From: Triticum aestivum
Lineage: Eukaryota; Streptophyta; Magnoliopsida; Poales; Poaceae
DNA: 64,000 nt
Direction: 5' to 3'
Assembly: GCF_018294505.1 (NCBI RefSeq)
Contig: NC_057813.1
Span: 313,362,900 to 313,426,899 of the forward strand
The notes beneath the pieces are model-generated. The model worked only from the letters and a program-made list of their open reading frames with translations. It did no database searches and was not told the origin of the DNA. Positions 44,607 through 54,658 of the stretch are shown here, piece by piece; the stretch's first letter is position 1; every line of letters starts with the position of its first letter. The translations under genes and the position numbers were made by a program.

Positions 44607-45425
44607 GTACTTTTGTTTCTTGGTAATGATTCTAATGTTCATGAGAATATGATGCTGCCTAAATTGGATACATTTGTTTTGCTTACAAATGAAGGGCCTA
44701 GCTTGGAGAAGGATGAACATTGGAGCAAGAACAAGCATGGAGATGATGCCATGCGCAAGGGGAACAAGAACGGAGTTACAAGTGATGATTTCAGGACTTT
44801 GAAGCCACCATAATGGGTGCATGAAGCCTTGGACGAAATATACAAGATGCCACTTCATAAATTTCGTCCCGAGGCTATTATAGGTGTTGCGTCACCTTTT
44901 TATTGGGCCAGGCCCATGTAATTTCGAAATACATAAGTATAGGCTATTTTTAGAGTCCGTATGTGTGGGGAAACAAGAGATAGGGTTGATTTCGGACCCC
45001 TCCACCAAGGGCCACGAAATTCCCCTCTCTTCCTCCATATATACAGCCCTTAGGGCACCGTTTAGATTTTGGGTTTTGTTTAGATTAAAGTTCGCCATAG
45101 CTGCAACTTCGCGTACTTCGTTTGTGTTCAACGACCAGACAAAGGCGTCACAGAACCCCACCTTGATCAATAAAGCTTTCATGTTATATTCGCAATATCC
45201 AGATTGCAAACTCAGTTTCTTGCTTGTTCTTCGTTTGCTTGCAGGAAACAGACCCTCGTGGTCAGGTTGATCGTGCTCCGGCGTGGTCAATAACCTCTCG
45301 GAGTTGGTTTAGCGATTGCTAAGGCGCGACGTCCTCGCACGTTCGAAGTCGGATCGTCAAAGTCGACTGCCACCAAAGCGATATCCATCATCTCATCGAA
45401 AGACGGGACACCTTTGCCTCTATCA
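44510..45425 (+). repeat. TE-6 3' LTR, partly coding
   Basis: 916 bp. Its first ~300 bp are in frame with pol: to the TAG at 44604, and in the same frame on to a TAA at 44811-44813 (FLGNDSNVHENMMLPKLDTF ... FRTLKPP). The 5' LTR has CAG at the corresponding stop, so the TAG is a recent C-to-T change that removed about 70 residues. Confidence 0.92.
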
Positions 45426-48400
45426 ATTACAATGTGATGAGTCGGGTCTTCAATAAGATGAGCAAAAAATGACTTTGCATTAGCCCCCAAGTGTCATGGT
45501 GCATGCTTGTGACGACATGAGACTTGCATATTTGATGTAATCTGAACATAAATAATGTTGCCCCCAAGTGCTGGGTTGTAAGCCTGCAGCAACTCGGGAC
45601 TATTCCTTCAATTGTAGAATAAATTATATCCATTGACAATATGATAGCCATTGCGCTAAAGCGACTTTGAAAACCTTAATCATAATACTGGTTATTGATA
45701 ACCATGATAGAAATCCAGCCATGTTGTCTATTTGAATAATATACCCAATGATTTATAAGCGCATAATTCCAATGGCGCAATCCAAATATATACTGGCGAC
45801 TTATAGTCCAAAACCAGGCTGGGTCAATAAACACCGGATTATAAGTGATTATGTACTGAGAACTTGAAGTTGAAAGTCGAGCCGGGTTAATGAACACCGG
45901 GTTAATTTGATGACTGATAGTCATGCCGGGTCAATAGACGCCGGTTCAACATAAAATTTATCAAAAAAGAAAAATCTTGACAAAGGCAACTAAAACCATG
46001 TAGTCGAGGCTTTTCAAGGGCTTCCAGGCCCAAATTCGAGGCTTTTCATGGGCTGCCAGGCCGCTGAGTTAAACCATTTGACAAAGCCTTTTAAGATGGA
46101 CCTCCAACTAACCAATCATCGTTTTAACTTTGACAAGTTCAGGGTCTGTATAAGATTGACTTGGCAAACGTTCAGCGGGTCATGCCAGGATTACCTAGAT
46201 AGGAGTGGCTTACTTGATGAAGGCAGGTTAACCCGGGGTTTTAGGTGAATACACCAGGCTTCCAAGCCGTGCTTGATAGCATATTACAAGGGTCCTTTCA
46301 AACTCTTTGTTGCAGTGCACAAAGAGCCCCCAAGTAACTTTGTGAGTTGTGCTCAATGGGTGCCTATGTTTGAGCTGTGCGTAGCAACAAGACTCTCTTT
46401 GGCCCCTTGAGTGTGAAGCTCCCAAGCTTTCTTGTGGCGTGATAGCTGGATTGATGAACAGGACTCCGCTTTGTCAGGTGAAGCCCCCATTTGTTATATT
46501 TTTTAGCTATGCTTGTTGGGTGCCTATGTTTGAGTCGTGTTGTGCAACAAACTCTCTTTGGCCCCTTATGATAATATTGGCTTGATAGCTGCATCAAAAG
46601 GGTAGTAACGCTATGTTCTCTTTGGTGAACACACCTATGTTTGAACAGAAAGCCCCCAAGTAATCATATGAAGATGAGCCCATAAGGCAGGATACCCATG
46701 TTTGAACCGCGTGTCAGGGTAGCAGGTCCTCTTCGGCCACCTTTAACTTTTTGCAAGAGATAAATTCTTCTTGAACCGCGATTTTGAACCGGATATTGAG
46801 AGGGTCGGAGCTTTTGCAAGAGATAGTTTCCTCTTAAACCGGATTTGAACCAGATAGTAAGGGCTTCAGCGCTGTGAGGGAGACAGGATTTCCCTTAAAC
46901 CGGACTATAAACCGGAAGCATCATTGTGAGCCGGAATATTTCTGACGGCCTTTAAATTTTTATCAGTAGCCTCCGGTACTGGGTTATCTTTCCCTTCAAC
47001 ATCCTGGGGCACTTGAAATGTTGAAACTGGCAAGACTTGCTGAGTCATATCATCATAGCCCCCGAGTCTTAAGATGACTCAAGGAGTTGTCTTGAGATTC
47101 TTCGTATTTGACCATAGCAGAAGGTATATATCATTGGTTTGATAACGCGATGTAACCCACATAAGTTTGAGGTGATTGCAGCGGGTTATAAATGATCCTG
47201 TATGAGTCGTGTCAGCAACTCGGCCAATGGTTCCTTCCAACTAACTATTTGAAGTTTAACCAAACTGTAGTGGCAGTGATTTGTGCGCATGTCCATTGAA
47301 CCATCCAGCGCAGACAGTGGCTGATGATAATTTGCCTCCAATTTGTTGGAAGAAAACCGGGCTACCCAAGCAATGACTGTCTTTTTATTCAATAAATAGC
47401 TCATGCAAACAGATGCGGCCCGACGTGTTGACGTAGCCTAGGCCTCGGGGGTGGCAATTTGCGCCTGTTCATTGACAACGAGCAGACACGATCCCAACAA
47501 GTTGATGTGGACCGGACCGCAAGGGCAGCAGGTTGTGTGCGTCCATTCATCATGTGATATGTCCCGGATTATCACCGGGCGGGATATTATCAACCCGTGC
47601 TCCATATCCGTGGTATAAACCACATTTGTAATGAATAATGGTCCTGTATATAAAATATACAAATCAAAGTAACTTGTTCCTTGATAGAAACAATATGTGC
47701 TAGTATAATAAATTTAGAAAGATATCACTTGATATATTCGGATGAACGATGATCCGTATATACCGTCCTTGGATAATCTGGTAATGTTGAAACCCATCTA
47801 GTTTTTAAATGGGTCTTGTCCCCTATTCTCGCAGACTCCGGTCTTCAATGAATTTATTGTATTCCATCTAGCGTTGTCTCTTGACATTGACCACCAGGAC
47901 CAGTACCTGAAAGTCCTGTTTAATCCATTAAGGTAGTTCCAGTTTTAACTCTCCACCATTACTTTTAACATTGTATGCTCATCTTTGGTTGATTTGCACC
48001 AAATCGCCAAGAGAAATCTTCTCCTCTAGACTTAAGGTAATCATTACAAATAAACAATGCTTCCGTGACAACGTGGAAAGTGGCAGCACAAGCATATGTC
48101 AGGCCGATGTGAACCTTCACTTGCAACCTTAGGACCTGATCTTCGGCGACCCTTCCATACCGCACAAAAATCTGTGGGTTAATACGGCACAGTACAGGCA
48201 ATGCCCAAGGTAGGAGTTGCAACTTGGCGTAGCAGCGACACACAACAGAAACGGGCTGAGGCAGAAGTAGCATGGGAGCAGCGGTGACTGGGTCAACAGA
48301 GTACACATACATTGTATTTGAGAAAAGACAGTCAAAACGCTGGCTTGCAGAGAAGCCGAGGCAGAAACAACATGCATCTCAGAGCAACGGAGACTCAAGG

Positions 48401-50001
48401 CCACGGAGGCAAGGTCAACTCATGGCTGACTTGAAACTGCGGGGCTGACTCGGAGGTGAACGCAGCACAAGGCCAGAGGTGGCTCGACAGCAGCCATCAG
48501 GTTGGATCCTTGGAAACGCAGGCGTGATTTCAGTCAGAGGAGGGCGGGTTAACTTGGCGCTTTGGCAAAGCAGAGGCGAGGCCAGCGGTGACGTAACTGA
48601 TGAGTAGTAGCAGAAGCAAAGCCGAGGCGGCCGGCGGTTTAGCGGGGCTGGTTATGGCGATTGATGCTGAGGCAAAGGAGACTCGCGGCTCAAATCGAGA
48701 CTGAGTAGTGGTAGCTCGACGCGGCGTGAGACGCGGGGCGCCGAGGCAGAAACGGTGGTGCCAGCACGGCGGAGCCCACAGACTAAACCGGCGATGGGTC
48801 GCGTCGTCGTGCCTCGAGCGTAGCACGCCTGCACGGACGGAGAAGAGTGGAGGCGGTTAGGTGAGACCGTGCGGACGTGGTGGCTCACGGCCAGCCCAAC
48901 AAGGCCCATCTTGGCGGTTCATGGCGAACCCGCGGCGACGACTTGAAGTGGAGCCACGACGAGAAAGGCGGCGGTTCGGCAACGGCAGTAGCGACGCCAA
49001 GCCATGGCGGTTTATGAGGCAACAAAGGCCACGAATGGCTTGGCTGCTCAGAACGCATCAGAGGCCAAGGTGGACGGCTGAGTCGCCGGCGCCAGCTCCT
49101 GGAGGCGCCATGCAGGATGACGGAGAGTTGTAGGCGCATGACCGCATGAGGGCACTTGAAGAAGCAGGACCGCTTGATGTCGGGCGCGGGGCGCGAGGTC
49201 GACGGAGACACGCCAGCGAGTGGTTGACCCGGCAAGGTGCGACGGCGGTTTGTATCTTGCATCGGTAACAAGGAACGAGGCGCCGGGCCATTTGTATCTT
49301 GCAATAGACGCTGGGTTGGCCCGACACATCAACGGTGGCAATTTGAGGCGGAGGGCCAGTGAAGGCGATTCGTCGGCCAAGTCGTGGCCACTTCAGTCGA
49401 CGAGGCAGCGGTGACTCAGTATAGGAGAGCGTGCAAGTGGCGACTCAAGGCCGCGAGGGGTGGACGATGGAGGAAACCAGTTTACCGTCTTATCCATTTC
49501 CAGGTCGTAGACTTGTAGCTGCACCTGTAGCTTATAACAACAACTTGTGGTAAAAAACAATACATGGACCATCCATCGTGGCAGCAATATAGAATCGACA
49601 GTTTGTGCTAGCACGTCCAACGCTGTTTTGATCTCTTTTGATTTTTGCAGAACCTCTGGTCAGCAGATTGGACGGACCTTGTAATCTCCCGGGAGTAGTA
49701 CCTATTTCTGTTTATTGAAAACCAATGGCACGAGAACTTTGGCGAATCCGACCGTGTAACAAATCAACTCTTTGTCAACCTCGGACTCAACACAGAATCG
49801 GTTTCGGTGGATCACCTTGTCACGTTTTAGCGGCGCAGAGGACGGAACCCTAACCTCTTGACTTCAAAACCCCTCGTGCTGTAAACTCCAAAGTTAGTCA
49901 TGATTTTGACCATCAAACCATCTTTTCCTTATCTGACCAATCACGCGCTTCTCGTTCCCTAAAAAGTGATCCCTCCAAGAACTCAACACCATCATGCACT
50001 T
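45426..50001. other. TE-5 interior, right part (non-coding)
   Basis: PPT-like motifs continue at 45481 and 45557. Diverged repeats lie at 46340-46750. A stretch rich in (T)TGAACCGG/AAACCGG is at 46770-46930. A GC-rich part at 48400-49480 carries several short overlapping frames without recognisable domains. This segment should hold gag-pol in an autonomous element, but no RT, integrase or protease motif is present on either strand. Confidence 0.6.
46340..46750 (-). repeat. TE-5 diverged repeats (CCTATGTTTGA...CTCTTTGGCC)
   Basis: Four units each contain (C)C(T/C)ATGTTTGA(G/A)C: near 46363, 46523, 46633 and 46695. Units 1, 2 and 4 continue within ~60 bp to (C)TCTTTGGCCCC-like or CTCTTCGGCC. 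CCCCCAAG or AGCCCCC motifs occur between them. Unit spacing shrinks from 160 to ~60 bp. Confidence 0.55.
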
Positions 50002-50019
50002 GCCCCACGGTGGGCGCCA
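50002..50019 (-). other. TE-5 primer binding site (tRNA-Lys, exact)
   Basis: Minus strand TGGCGCCCACCGTGGGGC, two nucleotides from the LTR end. It is an 18/18 complement of the 3' end of plant tRNA-Lys(CTT) including CCA (GCCCCACGGTGGGCGCCA), recalled from memory. Confidence 0.85.
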
Positions 50020-50021
50020 AC

Positions 50022-50302
50022 TGTCGTGGAATTAACACGTCAGATGTCCTTAGTGTGAGGACTTAGTCGTGAGGCCAACGTATCTATGTGGTAGCTTGAG
50101 AGGGATCGAGCAGAATCGAGAGACGCAACACAAGACAAGGGTTTAGACAGCTTCGGGCCCCAGGAAACATCATCCGGTAACAACCTTACATGTTGTTTGA
50201 GGCTAGATCTCATTATCATCGCGAGGGAGTCGCAGTAAACCGGCTCTCCTCCAGTTGTGTCTAGCCCTAGAGATTATTTCTTGCTTCTCCCTCTTTGGGG
50301 AG
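50022..50302 (-). repeat. TE-5 5' LTR, truncated by TE-7
   Basis: 281 bp aligning with 36100-36385. It ends at ...CTCTTTGGGGAG, where the other copy continues CCCTGCCCCTCC. The missing ~400 bp should lie beyond TE-7. Confidence 0.88.
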
Positions 50303-50783
50303 TGAGGGAGTCCTGGATAAGGTGGTATCCGGACAGCCGGACTGAATACATCGTCCGGACTATTGAAGTGTGAAGATACAAGACTCAAGACTTCGGCTCG
50401 TGTCCGGATGGGACTCTCCTTTGCGTGGAAGACAAGCTTGGCAATCCGGATATTATATTTCCTTACTTGTAACCGACTCCATGTAAACCCTAGCCCTCTC
50501 CGGTGTCTATATAAACCGGAGAGGATGGTCCTTAGAAGGCCGATCACAATTACTATCATACCATCATAGGCTAGCTCTTAGGGTTTAGCCTCTACGATCT
50601 CGTGGTAGATCTACTCCTGTACTACTCATATCTTCAATATTAATCAAGCAGGAAGTAGGGTTTTACCTCCATCGAGAGGGCCCGAACCTGGGTAAACATT
50701 GTGTCCCTTGCTTCCCGTTACCATCAGCCTAAGACGCACAGATCGGGACCCCCTACCCGAGATCCGCCGGTTTGACACCGATG
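50303..50783 (+). repeat. TE-7 5' LTR
   Basis: 481 bp. TATA-like TCTATATAAA near 50506-50515. The 3' terminus reads ...GACACCGATG where the TE-8 LTRs have ...GACACCGACA or GACATCGACA, so the terminal CA is mutated to TG. Confidence 0.9.
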
Positions 50784-50830
50784 TTGGTGCTTTCATTGGG
50801 AGTTCCTCTGTGTCGTCGCTTCAAGGCTTG

Positions 50831-53034
50831 ATGGCGTCTTAAATCGCCAACAACACAGTCCAGGGCGAGACTTTTCTCCCCGAACAGATCTTTGTGTTCG
50901 ATGGCTTCGCACTGTGGGCCAATTCGCTTGGTCATCTGGAGCAGATCGACAGCTACGCCCCTGGCCACCAGATCAGGTTCGGAAACTTGAACTACACGGT
51001 GGACATTCGCGGAGACTTGATCTTCGACGAATTCGGGTCTGTGCCAGGAGCGCCGGACAGTCACGACGAGCATGGCCTAGACCTGCTGTCAGACAATGCT
51101 CAGGACATCATCCCTGTAGCAGCCTCGGATCTAAATCTGGAGCAGGTTGCATTGCCCAAGGACGAAGGGGTGGACCCTGCCCCGCAGGCCGCACACTCAT
51201 CGGCGGTGGAGCCGAACACATGTCGCATCTCTATGGAGGCCTGTATGCCCAGGCCTCCGGACTCGTATCCGGTTGCTGGTCCCGGTTCACACACTCTCGA
51301 GCCAGTCGAGCCAGGTTGGGCTCCGGTAATGGAGTTTACTGCTGCGGACATCTTTCAGCACTCGCCCTTTGGCGACATGCTGAACTCATTAAAGTCTCTC
51401 TCTTTGTTAGGAGGCTCTAGGCCGAACTATGTCCGGCTTGAGTGGGAAGCAGGTGACGAAGAAATTCGTTGCCCACCCACCACCCACTTCATTACCACGA
51501 TCGATGATTTGACCGACGTGCTTGACTTCAACTTCGAAGACATCAACGGTATTGATGACGATGCCGGAGATGTACAGGAGCCATCGCTCACAGGGCGGTG
51601 GACAGCCAACTCTTCATACGATATATATATGGTGGACACTCCGAAAGAAACTAATGGCGATGAGGCAACGGAGGATAACCCCTCCAAGAAAAAAACAAAG
51701 CATGGGCGTCGCCAGCGCCGCTCCAAGCCCCGCCAAGGCAATACCGGCACCGGAGACAAAAACAATCCGGACGGTGTCGACGATGAATACAACCTCGAAC
51801 AACCCACCTTCGAGCGGGCCGAGCAGGAAGATGGGCAGGATAGCCCAGACGAACAGGCGACGGACGGGTATCCGGAGGAGGACAACTACATGCATTCCTC
51901 CGAAGATGAGATTAGCCTCGGCGACGATGAGTTCGGCGTGCCCGAGGACCCCGCGGAGCAGGAGCGCTTCAAGCGCCGGCTTATTGCCACTGCGAGAAGC
52001 CTGAAGAAGAAGCAGCAGCAGCTCCAAGCTGATCAAGACCTGCTCACAGATAGATGGACAGAAGTCCTGGAAGCCGAGGAATATGGACTCGAGCGCCACA
52101 CGGCCGACCGGCCGCCTCAAGGCCGGGATAAAACGACATATCAGCCTGAATACCAGCCCGCACCCCCATGCCAGTTTACTATAGCCCGGGGCAATACTCA
52201 GGACCTGCGCGATAAATTGGATAACGCCGCAGGACAACCAAGATTGATCTACGGATCACGGGGGCGCATCGCAACACATGACGATGGCCGTCATACCAGA
52301 TACACTAACAGCAAATCCGGCCGGGCCAGATATAACCAGCCAGACGCAGCTGGACAGCATCGCAACATAGCCCGACACAGAGGCACCGCACACCCCCTCT
52401 GCTTCACTGATGAAGTGATGGATCATGAATTCCCAAAAGGGTTCAAACCCGTAAACATCGAATCATACGATGGCACAACAGACCCCGTGGTATGGATTGA
52501 AGATTTCCTTCTCCAAATTCACATGGCCCGCGGAGACGATCTACATGCCATCAAGTATCTTCCCCTTAAGCTAGGACCCGCCCGGCACTGGCTAAACAGC
52601 CTGCCCGCAAATTCCATTGGCAGTTGGGAAAACCTGGAAGACGCATTTCTTGACAACTTCCAAGGCACATATGTGCGACCTCCGGATGCCGATGACTTGA
52701 TCCACATTACTCAACAGCCCGGAGAATCAGCCAGGAAATTCTGGACTCGGTTCCTATCTAAAAAGAACCAAATAGTCGACTGTCCGGACGCCGAAGCCCT
52801 GGCGGCCTTCAAGCATAATATCCACGACGAGTGGCTCGCCCGACACCTCGGCCAGGAGAAACCCAAGTCTATGGCAGCTCTCACCACACTAATGACCCGC
52901 TTTTGCGCGGGCGAGGGCAGTTGGTTGGCTCGCAGTAGCACTACGCCACATTCTGGCTCGTCAGATGTCTGTGACAATAAAGGCAAGCTACGGCGCAACA
53001 AACACAAGGGACGGAACAACTGCGACAACACCGA
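50831..53034 (+). pseudogene. TE-7 Gag, N-terminal and capsid part
   Basis: ATG at 50831, but codon 4 is TAA (50840-50842). The frame is then open for over 700 codons: FDGFALWANSLGHLEQIDSY, RFGNLNYTVDIRGDLIFDEF, an acidic/basic disordered region (YMVDTPKETNGDEATEDN), LKKKQQQLQADQDLLTDRWT, then capsid HPLCFTDEVMDHEFPKGFKP, VNIESYDGTTDPVVWIEDF, ARHWLNSLPANSIGSWENL, FWTRFLSKKNQIVDC and TLMTRFCAGEGSW. Relative to TE-8 it lacks one Lys and ~35 residues of linker. TE-8 interrupts it after CDNTD; removal restores the frame into NAGFSGFKSGQRKK at 62149. Confidence 0.82.
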
Positions 53035-53505
53035 TGAGGGAGTCCTGGATTAGGGGTGTCCAGATGGCCGGACTATGACCTTTGGCCGGACTCCCGGACT
53101 ATGAAGATACAAGATTGAAGACTTCGTCCCGTGTCCGGATGGGACTTTCCTTGGCGTGGAAGGCAAGCTTGGCGATACGATATGAAGATCTCCTCCCATT
53201 GTAACCGACTCTGTGTAACCCTAGCCCTCTCCGATGTCTATATAAACTGGAGAGTTTTAGTCCATAGGACGAACAACAATCATACCATAGGCTAGCTTCT
53301 AGGGTTTAGCCTCTCTAATCTCGTGGTAGATCAACTCTTGTACTACCCATATCATCAATATTAATCAAGCAGGAGTAGGGTTTTACCTCCATCGAGAGGG
53401 CCCGAACCTGGGTAAAAACATCGTGTCCCTTGTCTCCTGTTACCATCCGCCTAGACGCATAGTTCGGGACCCCCTACCCGAGATCCGCCGGTTTTGACAC
53501 CGACA
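53035..53505 (+). repeat. TE-8 5' LTR
   Basis: 471 bp, TGAGGGAGTCCTGGATTAGG to ...TTTTGACACCGACA. TATA-like TCTATATAAA at 53237-53246. TTGGTGCTTTCATTGAGAG follows at 53506, the PBS position; I could not assign its tRNA. Confidence 0.94.
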
Positions 53506-53553
53506 TTGGTGCTTTCATTGAGAGTTCCTCTGTGTCGTCACCTTTAGGCCCGA

Positions 53554-54658
53554 TGGCTTCTTCGATCATCAACCACGACGCGGTTCAGGGTGAGACTTTT
53601 CTCCCCAGACAGATCTTCATGTTCGGCGGCTTCACACTGCGGGCCAATTCGCTTGGCCATCTGGAGCAGATCGAAAGCTATGCCCCTGGCCATCAGGTCA
53701 GATTTGGAAGTTTAAACTACACGGCTGACATCCGCGGGGACTTGATCTTTGACGGATTCGAGCCACGGCCGAGCGTGCCGCACTATCATGATGGGCATGA
53801 TCTAGCTCTACCGCCGGACAATGCTTAGAGCACCGCTCAGGTGTCCGCTCCGACCCTTAGCTCGGAGCCGACCACGCCAATCAGGGACGAACGGTTGGAC
53901 GCCGCCCCGGAAGCTGCAATCTCTACAGCGATCGAGCCGAATACCAGCCCAGTCCTTTGTGAGGCCTGTGACTCCAAGGTGCCGGACTCCTTTCCGGACT
54001 CCGAATCTTCCGCACCCCTTCCGATCGAACCCAATTGGGCTCCGATCATGGAGTTCACTGCCACGGACGTCTTTCAGCACTCGCCCTTTGGCGACATCCT
54101 GAATTCACTAAAGTCTCTCTCTTTGTCAGGAGAGCCCTGGTCGGACTATGGTCAGCAAGGTTGGGATGCGGACGACGAAGAAATTTGAAACCCACCCACC
54201 ACCCACTTCATAGCCACTGTCGACGATTTAATCGACATGCTCGACTTTGACTCCGAAGACATCGACGGTATGGACGCCGATGGAGGAGATGACCAAGAAC
54301 CAGCACCTATAGGGCACTGGAAAGCCACCTCGTCATATGACATATACATGGTGGACACCCCAAAAGCAAGGAATGGCGATGAAAAAACGGAGGATGACCC
54401 CTCCAAGAAACAACCTAAGCGCCGGCGTCAGCGGCGCCGCTCTAAATCCCGCCAAAGCAAAAACAGCGAGTCCGGCACTGGAGATAACAACACATCAGAC
54501 AGTGCCGAAGACAACCCCCTCCAGCAGGATTCAGCGCAGGAGGACGGAGAAGCCAGCCCTCATCAGAGAGCGACAGACAGGGAGGTCGAGGACGGCAATT
54601 ATATGCCTCCCTCCGAAGACGAGGCAAGCCTCGACGACGAGAATTTGTCGTGCCAGAG
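53554..54658 (+). pseudogene. TE-8 Gag, N-terminal part
   Basis: ATG at 53554: MASSIINHDAVQGETFLPRQ, FGGFTLRANSLGHLEQIESY, RFGSLNYTADIRGDLIFDGF. The frame is cut by TAG at 53826-53828 where TE-7 has CAG, reopens in the same frame to a TGA at 54186-54188, then continues (DIYMVDTPKARNGDEKTED, Lys/Arg-rich KRRRQRRRSKSRQSKN). A one-base shift near 54645 moves it into the frame of the downstream gag-protease. Confidence 0.8.

Larger units (their letters stand above)
37667..45425 (+). mobile_element. TE-6: CRM/Cereba-like Ty3/Gypsy element, full length
   Basis: Two 916-bp LTRs (37667-38582, 44510-45425) and TSD attac (37662-37666, 45426-45430). The PBS matches initiator tRNA-Met, and a single gag-pol frame holds all domains. 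Integrase C-terminal sequence continues into the 3' LTR, and there is no classical chromodomain; both features fit the CRM (centromeric) lineage such as Triticeae Cereba. The LTRs differ at about ten positions by hand count. With a commonly used rate of 1.3e-8 per site per year this suggests ~0.4 million years. The Cereba name is from memory. Confidence 0.88.
36100..50302 (-). mobile_element. TE-5: non-autonomous Tat-like LTR element (tRNA-Lys primed)
   Basis: The left LTR is 36100-36784. The right LTR starts at 50022 and is cut at 50302 by TE-7. The PBS at 50002-50019 and PPT at 36785-36797 place the element on the minus strand. The interior, after removing TE-6, is ~5.5 kb with no gag, protease, RT, RNase H or integrase on either strand, so it is a large non-autonomous derivative. 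The expected TSD ggtcc (36095-36099) has its partner outside the window. The left LTR begins TATCGTG where TGTCGTG is expected, a point change at the terminus. Confidence 0.78.

Noticed and set aside
48530..49380. Candidate host gene in the GC-rich block
   Set aside because: Frames on both strands are short, overlap each other and lack splice logic, domains or start context; position inside TE-5 explains the sequence better.
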